64,000 bases of DNA from Pseudoxanthomonas sp. Its GTDB lineage: Bacteria > Pseudomonadota > Gammaproteobacteria > Xanthomonadales > Xanthomonadaceae. Within the stretch, counting starts at the first letter, position 1, and each line of letters starts with the position of its first letter. The stretch covers positions 4,092,001 to 4,156,000 of the forward strand of contig NZ_CP114978.1 of NCBI RefSeq assembly GCF_027498035.1, given 5' to 3'. The position numbers and the translations under genes are program-made. The notes under the pieces are model-generated. The model had not been told where the DNA came from. It saw nothing but the letters and a program-made list of their open reading frames with translations, and made no database searches. This document shows positions 9,604-18,808 of this stretch, piece after piece.

Positions 9604-10938
9604 CTATTCGACCCGCAGCTTCAGCGTGCCATCGGCCAGGCGTGCCTGGACCGCGTCGCCGGTCGCGACCTGGCTGGTCGAACGCACCAGCGATCCATCG
9701 TCCTCGCGGGTGACCAGGGCGTAGCCTCGGGCGACCGTGGCCAGTGGGCTGACCGCTTCCAGCGAGCGCACCAGGCCGCGCAGGCGCAGCGTTTCGCGCT
9801 GCAGCTGGCGGGCGATGGCCGCCTGCGGGCGCGGTTGAAGCGCGGCCAGGCGTTCGGCCAGTACCGCAAGCCGACGTTGCGGCGAATGCGCGCGCAGCAC
9901 GCTTGTCGCATGGCGCAGGCGCGCGCGGCGGCTGTCCAGCTGCACCTGCCATTGCGCCTGCAGGCGGCGCAGGGCTTCGGTGTGGCGGCGGCGCATCAGT
10001 TCGACGCGCGCCTGCGGCCCCTGTGCCTGCAGGCGCAGCCAGGCGCGGTCGAGGCGCTGCATGGTGCGGTCCATGCGATGGGTCTGCAGCGTGTGCAGGC
10101 GCCGGCCCAGGCCGCGCAGGCGCGTGGCCAGGTCGGTGAGCGAAGGCACCAGCAGTTCGGCGGCGGCCGAGGGCGTGGGTGCGCGCAGGTCGGCGGCAAA
10201 GTCGCACAGGGTGAAGTCGGTTTCGTGGCCCACGGCCGAGACCACCGGCACCGCGCAATCGGCGACCGCGCGCACCAGGATTTCCTCGTTGAAGGCCCAC
10301 AGGTCTTCGATCGAACCACCGCCACGGGTGACCAGCACTGCGTCGTAGCGGTCGCTGTCGCCGGCCTTGCGCACCAGCGCGGCGATCTGCGCGGCGGCCG
10401 TCGCGCCCTGGACCTGCGTCGGCAGCACATCGACCTGCAGCAGCGGGAAACGCCGGCCCAGCACGCTGATCACATCGCGCACCGCCGCGCCGCTGGGCGA
10501 GGTGATCACCGCCAGCCGTTGCGGGAATTCGGGCAGCGGCCGCTTGCGTTCGGGATCGAACAGGCCTTCGGCCGCCAGCCTGGCCTTGAGCTGGTCGAAC
10601 GCGCGCCGCAACGCGCCTTCGCCGGCTTCCTCCATGTGGTCCAGCACCAACTGGTAGTCGCCGCGCGCTTCGTACAGGGTCAGCCGGCCGCGGGCCAGTA
10701 CGCGCAGGCCCTCGCGCGGGGCGAACTTCAGCCAGCTGCTCTTGGGCTTGAACATGGCGCAGCGGATCTGCGCGCGGGCGTCCTTCAGGGTGAAGTACAG
10801 GTGCCCGGAGGCCGGTCGGGTGACGTTGCCCAGTTCGGCCTCGACCCAGACCGCCGGGAAGCTGCCTTCCAGCAGGTCGCGGGCCAGGGTATTGAGCTGG
10901 GTGGGGGTGAGGATGTCGCGGGCGGGCAGGTCGTTCAT
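9604..10938 (-). CDS. xseA: exodeoxyribonuclease VII large subunit
   Basis: 444 residues (E. coli XseA is 456). An OB-fold comes first (LTPTQLNTLARDLLEGSF, then FPAVWVEAELGN), followed by the nuclease core with ITSPSGAAVRDVI, VTRGGGSIEDLWAFNEE and the AVGHETDFTLCDFAAD segment, and a long coiled-coil C-terminus. With XseB it degrades single-stranded DNA to oligonucleotides in both polarities. xseB is not adjacent. The start at 10938 gives the canonical N-terminus; the frame is open further upstream but without family similarity. It is divergent from ispG. Confidence 0.95.
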   Translation of the reverse strand: MNDLPARDILTPTQLNTLARDLLEGSFPAVWVEAELGNVTRPASGHLYFTLKDARAQIRCAMFKPKSSWLKFAPREGLRVLARGRLTLYEARGDYQLVLDHMEEAGEGALRRAFDQLKARLAAEGLFDPERKRPLPEFPQRLAVITSPSGAAVRDVISVLGRRFPLLQVDVLPTQVQGATAAAQIAALVRKAGDSDRYDAVLVTRGGGSIEDLWAFNEEILVRAVADCAVPVVSAVGHETDFTLCDFAADLRAPTPSAAAELLVPSLTDLATRLRGLGRRLHTLQTHRMDRTMQRLDRAWLRLQAQGPQARVELMRRRHTEALRRLQAQWQVQLDSRRARLRHATSVLRAHSPQRRLAVLAERLAALQPRPQAAIARQLQRETLRLRGLVRSLEAVSPLATVARGYALVTREDDGSLVRSTSQVATGDAVQARLADGTLKLRVE

Positions 10939-10966
10939 CAGCGCGGCAGTGTACCGGGCCGGTGGA

Positions 10967-11022
10967 AGCCGCTTCAGCGGCGCCTGGCCCACCGGGAAAG
11001 CCTTGGTGCTGCTGAAGCGGCT
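10967..11022. repeat. inverted repeat / REP-like hairpin between xseA and ispG
   Basis: AGCCGCTTCAGC (10967-10978) is perfectly complemented by GCTGAAGCGGCT (11011-11022), with a 32-nt loop. Palindromic CTTCAGC/GCTGAAG cores of this kind are scattered between genes in Xanthomonadaceae. It lies in the divergent promoter region. Confidence 0.6.
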
Positions 11023-11086
11023 CCTATTGGCCAGGTCGTTGATGACCGCCGGACCGGCCGGTCGCCTCCCGGTCACCCGTGCCCGG

Positions 11087-11092
11087 TAAAAT
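11087..11092 (+). promoter_or_regulatory. -10 element placing the transcription start at the ispG ATG
   Basis: TAAAAT lies 7 nt before the ATG at 11100, so a sigma-70 start would fall on or next to the A of the start codon. There is no Shine-Dalgarno upstream of that ATG and no good -35 box at 11064-11069. This suggests a leaderless transcript, but it is only a positional argument. Confidence 0.4.
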
Positions 11093-11099
11093 GGGCCGC

Positions 11100-12377
11100 A
11101 TGAACGCCATTCCCACGCCGCTCCCGACCCCCGAATTCACGCCCGTCGCCGCCGGCGGCCAGCCGCGCCGCATCACCCACGGGGTGCGCATCGGCAACGT
11201 GCAGCTGGGCGGGGGCGCGCCGGTGGTGGTGCAGTCGATGACCAATACCGATACCGCCGACATCGCCGGCACGGTCAAGCAGGTCGCCGACCTGTGGCGC
11301 GCCGGGTCGGAAATGGTCCGCGTGACCGTCAACAATCCCGAGTCCGCCGCGGCCGTGCCGCGCATCGTCGAGAAGCTGGCGATGATGGGGATCGAGGTCC
11401 CGATCATCGGCGACTTCCACTACAACGGGCATCAGCTGCTGGCGGGCGAACCGGCCTGTGCCGAAGCGCTGGGCAAGTACCGCATCAACCCGGGCAATGT
11501 CGGCTTCGGCAAGAAGAAGGACACCCAGTTCGCGCAGCTGATCGAGTTCGCGATCCAGTACAACAAGCCGGTGCGGATCGGTGCCAACTGGGGTTCGCTG
11601 GACCAGTCGCTGGCCGCGGCACTGATGGACGAAAACGCCAAGCGCGCCCAGCCATGGGACGCCACCGCGGTACTGCGCGAGGCGCTGATCCGCTCGGCGC
11701 TGGATTCGGCCCATCGGGCGGTGGAGATCGGCCTGCCAGCCGACCGCATCGTGCTGTCGGCCAAAGTCTCCGGCGTGCAGGAACTGATCGCGGTCTATCG
11801 CGACCTGGCCCGTCGCAGCGAGTTCGCACTGCATCTTGGTTTGACCGAAGCCGGCATCGGCAGCAAGGGCATCGTCGCCTCGTCGGCGGCGCTGGCGGTG
11901 CTGCTGCAGGAAGGCATCGGCGACACCATCCGCATCTCGCTGACGCCCGAGCCGGGCGCTTCGCGTACGCAGGAAGTCATCGTTGCCCAGGAGCTGTTGC
12001 AGACCACCGGCCTGCGCGCGTTCACGCCGATGGTTACCGCCTGCCCGGGCTGCGGCCGTACGACTTCAGAGTTCTTCCAGGAGCTGGCCAAGGTCGTGCA
12101 GGAACACGTGCGCGGCAAGATGCCCGAATGGAAGATCACCCGTCCCGGCGCCGAGCACATGACCCTGGCGGTGATGGGCTGCGTGGTCAACGGACCGGGC
12201 GAATCGCGCCACGCCAACATCGGCATCTCGCTGCCGGGCACGGGCGAAGCGCCGTCGGCGCCGGTGTTCATCGATGGCGAAAAAAGCATCACCCTGCGTG
12301 GCGAGAACATCGCCTATGAGTTCGTCGCGCTGATCGACGAATACGTCGACAAACACTATTCGCGCAGTGCTGCCTGA
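11100..12377 (+). CDS. ispG: 4-hydroxy-3-methylbut-2-en-1-yl diphosphate synthase (flavodoxin)
   Basis: 425 residues. It converts ME-cPP to HMBPP in the MEP isoprenoid pathway, using a [4Fe-4S] cluster and flavodoxin. Family marks are VVVQSMTNTDTADI, RVTVNNPESA, IGANWGSLDQ and the C-terminal cluster ligands in TACPGCGRTT and MGCVVNGPGES. The large insert typical of plant enzymes is absent. The ATG at 11100 is chosen; 11079 is an alternative that would add seven residues. It overlaps the following PAP2 gene by 11 bp. Confidence 0.95.
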   Translation: MNAIPTPLPTPEFTPVAAGGQPRRITHGVRIGNVQLGGGAPVVVQSMTNTDTADIAGTVKQVADLWRAGSEMVRVTVNNPESAAAVPRIVEKLAMMGIEVPIIGDFHYNGHQLLAGEPACAEALGKYRINPGNVGFGKKKDTQFAQLIEFAIQYNKPVRIGANWGSLDQSLAAALMDENAKRAQPWDATAVLREALIRSALDSAHRAVEIGLPADRIVLSAKVSGVQELIAVYRDLARRSEFALHLGLTEAGIGSKGIVASSAALAVLLQEGIGDTIRISLTPEPGASRTQEVIVAQELLQTTGLRAFTPMVTACPGCGRTTSEFFQELAKVVQEHVRGKMPEWKITRPGAEHMTLAVMGCVVNGPGESRHANIGISLPGTGEAPSAPVFIDGEKSITLRGENIAYEFVALIDEYVDKHYSRSAA

Positions 12378-13053
12378 GGCGGCAGCGGCCGGCACCAGTG
12401 TCGTCGGCCGCGTCCTGCGGCGGATCGGCTGGCGCACGGCCCTGCTGTTCACCGCGATCCTGCTGCCGCTGTGGGGCTTTGCCGAGCTTGGCGAGGACGT
12501 GCACAAGGCGGAAAGCTTCGTGTTCGACGATCCCCTGCTGCTGCACGCCAAGGCTGCGTCCGGGCCATGGCTGGACCAGGCGTTCCTGGGCATCAGCTGG
12601 GCGGGCTACCAGGGCATCATCGTTTTCGACTTGATCCTGGTCGTGGTGCTGTTGGCACGGCGACGCTGGCGCGAGGCGACCTTTGCCAGCGTCGCGCTGA
12701 TCGGCTCGGCGCTGTTGAACCTGATGACCAAGCAGCTGTTCGCACGGGCGCGGCCGAGCCTGTGGGAATCGATCTCGCCGCAGGACACCTTCAGTTTTCC
12801 CAGCGGCCACGCGATGGGCTCGATGAGCCTGGTGACGGTGCTGATCCTGCTGGCCTGGGGCACGCGCTGGCGTTGGCCGGTGCTGGTGGTCGCTGCCCTG
12901 TTCGGCCTGGCGGTAGGTGCCGCGCGGATCTACCTGGGCGTGCATTACCCGTCCGATATCCTCGGCGGCTGGGCCGCGGCCATCGCCTGGGTCGTCGGTG
13001 TCTATGCGGCTGTGTTCTACGGCGCGCGTCGGCCGTGGCGCGCGCTTCGTTGA
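12367..13053 (+). CDS. PAP2-superfamily membrane phosphatase
   Basis: 228 residues with about six transmembrane helices and the three PAP2 signature blocks: KQLFARARP, FPSGHAMG and ARIYLGVHYPSD (the usual Ser-Arg is Ala-Arg here). Such enzymes dephosphorylate undecaprenyl pyrophosphate or phosphatidic/phosphatidylglycerol phosphate at the periplasmic face. The GTG start at 12367 overlaps ispG in another frame, so coexpression with isoprenoid synthesis is likely; a lipid-carrier substrate would fit that context but is inferred. Confidence 0.85.
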   Translation: MLPEAAAAGTSVVGRVLRRIGWRTALLFTAILLPLWGFAELGEDVHKAESFVFDDPLLLHAKAASGPWLDQAFLGISWAGYQGIIVFDLILVVVLLARRRWREATFASVALIGSALLNLMTKQLFARARPSLWESISPQDTFSFPSGHAMGSMSLVTVLILLAWGTRWRWPVLVVAALFGLAVGAARIYLGVHYPSDILGGWAAAIAWVVGVYAAVFYGARRPWRALR

Positions 13054-13183
13054 TCGCAGCATCCGGCGCGCGGCGTGCAGGTTTCAACCCCATGGACATC
13101 GAGGGCGAGCCTGGCGTGGTTGACCTTTGCCTGGACCTTTCGGATTTGCCGTGGCCTTCATTCGGGCGGTCGAGCCACCTGGG

Positions 13184-13582
13184 TCAGTCCTGTTCGAAGC
13201 GGACGCTTGTGACCTGCGGGGGCAGCTTGGCGAACGTGAAGCGCGAGTCGTACTCGCAGATGCAGGCTGCGACCTCGCCGCTTGCGGGCGTGCGGATCGA
13301 GTAAGCGAGCGTGAGCGTGAGCGTGTCGAGCGAAAGGGTATAGCGTGGATCGAAGACCTCCATGCCACACGTCACTGGATCCTGGACGAAGTAAGAGGGA
13401 TGCGCTGCAGGCTCCTTCCTGACGATGGCTTCGATAGGCAGATCGTCCGGCCAGTCTCCGCGGCAATCGAGCAGTTCGAACCGCATGCCATAGGGATCTT
13501 GCGCGTCCGGCTGCTGCCACTTGGTGCAACCGGCAAGCGTCAACAGCAAAGGTGCAAGGGAGGCGAAGAGCAAGTGGCGCAT
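13184..13582 (-). CDS. small lipoprotein of unknown function
   Basis: 132 residues starting with a lipoprotein signal MRHLLFASLAPLLLTLAGC (lipobox LAGC). The mature part has several Cys and no domain I recognise. It lies 41 bp downstream of the racemase gene on the same strand. Confidence 0.7.
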   Translation of the reverse strand: MRHLLFASLAPLLLTLAGCTKWQQPDAQDPYGMRFELLDCRGDWPDDLPIEAIVRKEPAAHPSYFVQDPVTCGMEVFDPRYTLSLDTLTLTLAYSIRTPASGEVAACICEYDSRFTFAKLPPQVTSVRFEQD

Positions 13583-13623
13583 AAGACATCCGTGTCCGAT
13601 CGAGGGCGCTGACGTTGGTTTGA

Positions 13624-14316
13624 TCAGTTTTCGAGTGACCGCAGCGCTGCGGCACGCGCATGCAGGGCGGTCGTGTCGAACAATGGCACGCTGGCGTCGC
13701 GTTGGTCGACCAGCAGCGAGATCTCGGTGCAGCCCAGGATGATGCCTTGCGCGCCGGTATCGGCCAGCTTCGACATGACCTGGCGATAGGTGCTGCGTGA
13801 GTCGTCGCGGATCACGCCCTGGCAGAGTTCGTCGTAGATGATCCGGTGCACGTCGCTGCGATCCCGCGCATCGGGAATCACCACTTCGAAGCCGCGCGCT
13901 TCCAGCCGTTTGCGATAGAAATCCTGTTCCATGGTGAAGCGGGTGCCGAGCAGGCCGACGCGGGTGATGCCGGCCGCGGCCAGCGCATCGGCGGTGCCAT
14001 CGGCGATGTGCAGCAGCGGCAAGGGTGTGGCCGCGGTGATGGCATCGGCGACCTTGTGCATGGTGTTGGTGCACAGCACGATGAAGTCGGCGCCGCCGGC
14101 CTGCAGCGAACGCGCGGCGGCGGCCATCGCCTGGCCTGCGCCATCCCAGTCACCGGCGTGCTGCAGGGCTTCGATCTCGTGGAAGTCCACGCTGTGCAGC
14201 AGCACCTTGGCCGAGTGCAGGCCGCCGAGCGTGTCGCGCACGGTTTCATTGAGGATGCGGTAATAGGGCAGGGTGGATTCCCAGCTCATGCCGCCAATCA
14301 ATCCGATGGTTTTCAT
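13624..14316 (-). CDS. aspartate/glutamate racemase family protein
   Basis: 230 residues with both catalytic cysteines of the cofactor-independent racemases: Cys82 in VLCTNTMHK and Cys196 in LGCTEIS. The N-terminus GLIGGMSWEST is typical of the YgeA-like branch, which has broad amino-acid racemase activity. It would supply D-amino acids for wall or biofilm use. The substrate cannot be told from sequence. Confidence 0.9.
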   Translation of the reverse strand: MKTIGLIGGMSWESTLPYYRILNETVRDTLGGLHSAKVLLHSVDFHEIEALQHAGDWDGAGQAMAAAARSLQAGGADFIVLCTNTMHKVADAITAATPLPLLHIADGTADALAAAGITRVGLLGTRFTMEQDFYRKRLEARGFEVVIPDARDRSDVHRIIYDELCQGVIRDDSRSTYRQVMSKLADTGAQGIILGCTEISLLVDQRDASVPLFDTTALHARAAALRSLEN

Positions 14317-14355
14317 GTTGTCGCCCGTGTCGTGGTCACTGTGCCATAGCGGCGG

Positions 14356-15459
14356 CTACCAGCTCGAACTGGCGCCACCGCCGCCCGAACTGCCGCCGCC
14401 GGAAGACGACGAACTGCCGGAATCACTGGACGAGGACGAGGAGGCTGCATGCTGGCTGGCGTGGTAGGCAGCGGTATAGGCATAGCCACCGGCATCGGTC
14501 TTGATGACGTGGCCCCTGCGGATCAGCGCGTTGCGTTTGCGATCCTGCGACTTGAGGAAGCTGCGGAAGCGTTCAGGTGAGCGGTACCGGCGGCCGGACA
14601 TCCAGAGCGTCAGCCCGAAGACCAGCACTTCCAGGCCGATCGAGACCATGAAGGCAGGTGCGAACAGGGCCGAGAGGATCAGGACGAAGATGCCGGGATT
14701 GAGCGTCGCGAACAGTTGCAGGAACAGGCCGCCGGAGAAGCCGCGCTTGCGCTTGCGCTCGGGCGTGGCGATTTCCTCGGTCTTTTTCTTCAGTGAAGGG
14801 TCCTGGCGCAGCAAGCGGTCGCGCAGGCGCCGCGTCCACCATCGCTGGACCGGAGGGAGTAGCCAGACCACGACCAGCAGTCCCGCCCAGGCCAGGAATC
14901 CCCGGAGCATGTCGGTCGGACGCTTGGCGCCCTCCGCGTTGGTCTGCTTGGCCAACGCCTCGATCGTGGCCGGGTCCTTCGCTGCGACCCGCGCCATGAA
15001 GCCGAACGCATCGATGATGGCGGCGGCGGTATCGCCCTGGCGCATCCTCGGTGCCAGCGCCTCATCCAGTGCGTGCTTGGCGGCGATGTCGGGCAGGCTG
15101 CCTTCCAGGCCGTAGCCGACCTCGAACCGCGAGCGCCGCTCCTGGATCGCCAGCACCAGCAGCAGGCCGTTGTCGGCGCCGTGCTGGCCCAGCCCCCACT
15201 GCTTGAAGGCGCGCGCTGACAGCGCGTCGATGTCGTCCTGCTCCAGCGAAGGAACGATGTAGACCGCACCCCAGATGTGCTGGTCGTCGCGCAGTTGCTG
15301 CAGGGCCTGGTTCACACGCCGGGTGTCCTCGGGGCCAAGGACGTGGCCGGGATCGACGACATTGGGTGTGTAGGCGGGGATCACGACGGCCGCCGCTTGT
15401 GGCGTGGCTGCCAGCAACAGAACGAACAGCGCGACGGCGAGCAATTGCAGGAAGCGCAT
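14356..15459 (-). CDS. TPM-domain membrane protein (YgcG-like)
   Basis: 367 residues. It has a signal peptide (MRFLQLLAVALFVLLLA...), then a TPM domain with VVDPGHVLGPEDTRRV and DNGLLLVLAIQERRSRFEVGYG, one or two membrane helices in the middle, and a Ser/Gly low-complexity tail ending SSGGGGASSSW. TPM proteins are periplasmic or membrane factors linked to membrane-protein quality control; some are acid phosphatases. The start at 15459 has SD AGAAGG seven bases upstream; the ATG at 15465 abuts the SD and is unlikely. Confidence 0.82.
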   Translation of the reverse strand: MRFLQLLAVALFVLLLAATPQAAAVVIPAYTPNVVDPGHVLGPEDTRRVNQALQQLRDDQHIWGAVYIVPSLEQDDIDALSARAFKQWGLGQHGADNGLLLVLAIQERRSRFEVGYGLEGSLPDIAAKHALDEALAPRMRQGDTAAAIIDAFGFMARVAAKDPATIEALAKQTNAEGAKRPTDMLRGFLAWAGLLVVVWLLPPVQRWWTRRLRDRLLRQDPSLKKKTEEIATPERKRKRGFSGGLFLQLFATLNPGIFVLILSALFAPAFMVSIGLEVLVFGLTLWMSGRRYRSPERFRSFLKSQDRKRNALIRRGHVIKTDAGGYAYTAAYHASQHAASSSSSSDSGSSSSSGGGSSGGGGASSSW

Positions 15460-15518
15460 CGGCATCCTTCTGGAAATGATCAGCTGCCTAGTATGGCGTT
15501 GGCTCCATCCGCGGGTCA

Positions 15519-16430
15519 TCATTCCCCGGGCTTGGCGCCTTCCACCGGGGCGTGGGTGGCCGCGCGCCGGGCCAGCGTGGCTTCGCGGTGGGCGATGTAG
15601 CCGGTCGAGCCCAGGATGATGCCGGCGCCGAGCGCGGTCCAGCCGTCCAGGCGTTCGCCGAACAGCCACCAGCCCAGCACGATCACCAGCGGCAGCTGCA
15701 TGAAACTGATCGGCTGCAGTGCCGAGACTTCGCCCAGCTTGAGCGCACGCGTCCACAGCAGCTGGCCGCCGGTGCCGAAGATGCCGGTGCACACCAGCCA
15801 CAGCCAGGTGATGCCCTCGGGCCAACGCCACTGGAACAGCGCCGGCAGCAGCGACATCGGCACCCAGAACAGGTAGGTGTAGAACACGACGGTGTCCGGC
15901 GCGTCGATGCGCGAGAGCTGTTTGATCTGGATGGCGACAATGGCGCTGATCACCGCGGCGGCCACCGCGACCAGCAGTTCGGGCGAGAATGCCTGCGAGC
16001 CTGGCCGCAGGATCACCAGCACGCCGACGAAGCCGGTCGCCACCGCCAGCCAGCGACGCAGGTGGACCTTCTCGCCCAGCCAGAACACCGCGGCGATGGT
16101 CACGAACAATGGCGTCGAATACGACAGCGAGATCGCCTGCGACAGCGGCAGGTGGCCGATGGCCCAGAACCCGCACAGCATCGAGGCCAGCCCGATCACG
16201 GTGCGGACCAGGTAGCGCGGCAGGTGGCGGGTGCGTGGCAGCGGCTTGCCCGGGCGCAGCACCAGCGGCAGCAGCGCCAGCAGGCCGAAGGCGTTGCGGA
16301 AGAGGGCAACCTCGGTGGTTTCCAGTGATTGCGACGCCAACCGGATGTTGATCGCCATCAGGCCGAAGGACACGGTGCTGGCCAGCATCAGCAAGGCCGC
16401 ACGCATCGGTGCGACCGGGGTGGGGATCAC
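15519..16430 (-). CDS. DMT/EamA-family transporter
   Basis: 303 residues made of two EamA repeats with about ten transmembrane helices; FGLMAINIRLAS and the repeat-two segment GTGGQLLWTRALKLGEVSALQPISF are typical in kind. Members export amino acids, purines or metabolites. Its start codon overlaps the murB stop by ATGA (16427-16430), so it is the last gene of a pyrD-murB-eamA run. The substrate is unknown. Confidence 0.88.
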   Translation of the reverse strand: MIPTPVAPMRAALLMLASTVSFGLMAINIRLASQSLETTEVALFRNAFGLLALLPLVLRPGKPLPRTRHLPRYLVRTVIGLASMLCGFWAIGHLPLSQAISLSYSTPLFVTIAAVFWLGEKVHLRRWLAVATGFVGVLVILRPGSQAFSPELLVAVAAAVISAIVAIQIKQLSRIDAPDTVVFYTYLFWVPMSLLPALFQWRWPEGITWLWLVCTGIFGTGGQLLWTRALKLGEVSALQPISFMQLPLVIVLGWWLFGERLDGWTALGAGIILGSTGYIAHREATLARRAATHAPVEGAKPGE

Positions 16431-17467
16431 CAGTGGTCCCCGACGATGCGTGGCTCCGGTTCGATGGCCACGCCGAAACGCGCCTGGACCGATGTGGCGA
16501 TGTCACGCGCCAGCGCCAGGACCTGCGCGCCGCGGGCATGGCCGTAATTGACCAGGACCAGCGCGTGATCGGGCGACACACCGGCATCGCCGTCGCGGTG
16601 GCCCTTCCAGCCAGCCTGTTCGATCAGCCAGGCGGCGGAGAGCTTGCGGTTGTCGGCGGCATCGCCACTGAACACCGGCAGGCCGGGGAATTCCGATTCC
16701 AGCCGGTCGGCCAGGCTCGCGGCCACGATCGGGTTCTTGAAGAAACTGCCGGCGTTGCCCAGCACCGAGGGATCGGGCAGCTTGCGGCTGCGCACGCGGA
16801 TCACCGCCTCGGCCACGTCGCGTGCGCCCGGATGTTCGACGCCCATCTCGGCCAGTTCGTTGCGCAGGCCGGCGTAATCCATGCGCAGGCTCGGCGTGCG
16901 CGACAGGGCGAAGGTCACCGCGGTGATGATCCAGCGCCCGGCCTGGCGCTTGAACACGCTGTCGCGATAGCCGAACGCGCACGCGGCGCGGTCCAGCTGG
17001 CACGGCGCACCGGTATGCAGGTCGAAGGCTTCGACGCGCTCGATCAGCTCGCCCACTTCCACGCCATAGGCGCCGATGTTCTGGATCGGGCAGGCGCCGG
17101 CGGTGCCGGGGATCAGGGCCAGGTTTTCCATCCCGCACAGGCCCTGGCCCAGGGTCCACAGCACCAGCTCGTGCCAGGGCAGGCCGGCTTCGGCGCGGAC
17201 CAGCACGCGCTCGCCGTCGTCGGCCACGATGGCGACGCCACGTGCTTCGAATGACAGCGCCACGCCGTCCAGGTCACCGGCCAGCAGCAGGTTGCTGCCG
17301 GCGCCCAACGGCAGCCACGGCAGGGACGCCAGTGCCGGCAATGCCAGAGCCGCGGGCAGGGCGTCGAGGTCGTGCAGCTCCAGCAGCCAGCGCGCGGACG
17401 CGTCGACGCCGAGGGTGTTGCGGGAGCGGAGCGGGGCGTGTTCCGTCAGGCGCCAGGCGGCGCTCAT
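16427..17467 (-). CDS. murB: UDP-N-acetylenolpyruvoylglucosamine reductase
   Basis: 346 residues, type I MurB (E. coli 342). It reduces UDP-GlcNAc-enolpyruvate to UDP-MurNAc with FAD and NADPH in the cytoplasm. The FAD domain shows LPLGAGSNLLLA and LIPGTAGACPIQNIGAYGVE; the active-site Ser is in GNAGSFFKNP. The Tyr-loop of type I enzymes (FGYRDSVFK) is present. It overlaps both pyrD and the transporter gene by four bases. Confidence 0.96.
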   Translation of the reverse strand: MSAAWRLTEHAPLRSRNTLGVDASARWLLELHDLDALPAALALPALASLPWLPLGAGSNLLLAGDLDGVALSFEARGVAIVADDGERVLVRAEAGLPWHELVLWTLGQGLCGMENLALIPGTAGACPIQNIGAYGVEVGELIERVEAFDLHTGAPCQLDRAACAFGYRDSVFKRQAGRWIITAVTFALSRTPSLRMDYAGLRNELAEMGVEHPGARDVAEAVIRVRSRKLPDPSVLGNAGSFFKNPIVAASLADRLESEFPGLPVFSGDAADNRKLSAAWLIEQAGWKGHRDGDAGVSPDHALVLVNYGHARGAQVLALARDIATSVQARFGVAIEPEPRIVGDHW

Positions 17468-18519
17468 ACCGGGGCGACCGCGCCGCGGCTGGGCTGCTCG
17501 CGGCGACGACGGATGGCTTCCACGCAGTCATACACCAGCGACGGGCCCTGGTAGACCAGGCCCGAATAGACCTGGGTCAACGCGGCACCGGCGGACATCT
17601 TGGCCACCGCATCGGCGCCGGAGGTGATGCCGCCCACGCCAATGATCGGAATGTTGTCCGGCAGGCGCGCGCGCATGCGCCGCAGCACCATGGTCGACTG
17701 CGCCAGCAGCGGTGCGCCGGACAAGCCACCCGCCTGGCCGGCATGCGGATGCGCCTGGACCAGGCCGCGGTCGATGGTGGTGTTGGTGGCGATCACGCCA
17801 TCGACCGACAGATCGGTCAGCACCCGGCAGACCGCGTCGATGTCCGCATCGGACAGGTCCGGTGCGACCTTGACCAGCATCGGCACGCGCTTGCCGTGCT
17901 TGGCGCCCAGGGCTTCCTGCGCCTCGCGCAGGGTGCCGATCAGCTGGCGCAGCGCCTGTTCTTCCTGCAGTTCGCGCAGGCCGGCGGTGTTGGGCGAGGA
18001 AATGTTGACGGTGATGTAGTCGGCCAGCGGGTACACGCGTTCCAGGCAGAACAGGTAATCGTCGGCCGCCGACTCGTTGGGCGTGTCCTTGTTCTTGCCG
18101 ATGTTGATGCCGAGCAGGCCGCCGCTGCGGCGCGCGCGCTGCACGTTGCGCACCAGCACATCGACGCCATCATTGTTGAAGCCCAGCCGGTTGATCACCG
18201 CCTTGTGCTGCGGCAGGCGGAACATGCGCGGCTGCGGATTGCCGGCCTGCGGGCGCGGGGTAACGGTGCCGACTTCAACGAAGCCGAAGCCCAGCGCCAG
18301 CAGCGCGTCGATGTGCGCGCCGTTCTTGTCCAGGCCCGCGGCCAGGCCGACCGGGTTGGGGAATTCCAGGCCGAAGACCTTGGTCGGCATCGGCCTGGGC
18401 CGGCGCGTCAGCAGGCCGGAAGTGCCGGTGCGATACGCAGCTTCGATCGCGCGCAGGCCGGCGCCGTGGGCGCGTTCGGCGTCCATGGCGAACAGGAAGG
18501 GGCGGGCAAGTCCATACAT
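17464..18519 (-). CDS. pyrD: dihydroorotate dehydrogenase (quinone), class 2
   Basis: 351 residues. It oxidises dihydroorotate to orotate in pyrimidine synthesis and passes electrons to the quinone pool. The N-terminal membrane helix pair of class 2 is present (MYGLARPFLFAMDAERAH), followed by PNPVGLAAGLDKNG, EVGTVTPRPQ and the catalytic Ser175 in NISSPNTAGLR, at the same number as in E. coli. FMN-phosphate loop residues are seen in IGVGGITSG. Confidence 0.97.
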   Translation of the reverse strand: MYGLARPFLFAMDAERAHGAGLRAIEAAYRTGTSGLLTRRPRPMPTKVFGLEFPNPVGLAAGLDKNGAHIDALLALGFGFVEVGTVTPRPQAGNPQPRMFRLPQHKAVINRLGFNNDGVDVLVRNVQRARRSGGLLGINIGKNKDTPNESAADDYLFCLERVYPLADYITVNISSPNTAGLRELQEEQALRQLIGTLREAQEALGAKHGKRVPMLVKVAPDLSDADIDAVCRVLTDLSVDGVIATNTTIDRGLVQAHPHAGQAGGLSGAPLLAQSTMVLRRMRARLPDNIPIIGVGGITSGADAVAKMSAGAALTQVYSGLVYQGPSLVYDCVEAIRRRREQPSRGAVAPV

Positions 18520-18523
18520 CGGT

Positions 18524-18808
18524 TCAATGGCTCAGTGCAGCGATGGCGGCAATGCCGCCGAAAAAGAGGAGGAAGGCCGCCACGCTGGCAATCGCCAGGC
18601 CGATCGCCAGCCAGCCCAGGATCAGTCCGGCCACGGCCATGCCGTCGCCTTCGATCTGGCCGCCGCTGCGGCGGATTTCCGCGCGGGCCATGTGCCCGGT
18701 GATGACGGCGGCGATGGCGCCGATGGCGGGCAGGAAGGTCCAGCCCAGGATGCCGAAGACCAGCGACACCACGGACAGGCTGCTGGTAGGGCGTGCGATG
18801 GCGTTCAT
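18524..18808 (-). CDS. DUF4190-type small membrane protein
   Basis: 94 residues with two transmembrane helices (LSVVSLVFGILGWTFLPAIG and a second after MAVAGLILGW) joined by a short polar loop, GHMARAEIRRSGG, typical of DUF4190 proteins. The ATG at 18808 overlaps the methyltransferase stop by four bases, so the two are cotranslated. Function unknown. Confidence 0.8.
   Translation of the reverse strand: MNAIARPTSSLSVVSLVFGILGWTFLPAIGAIAAVITGHMARAEIRRSGGQIEGDGMAVAGLILGWLAIGLAIASVAAFLLFFGGIAAIAALSH

Noticed and set aside
10967..11022. Hairpin as terminator of xseA or ispG
   Set aside because: It lies upstream of both divergent genes and has a 32-nt loop and no T run.
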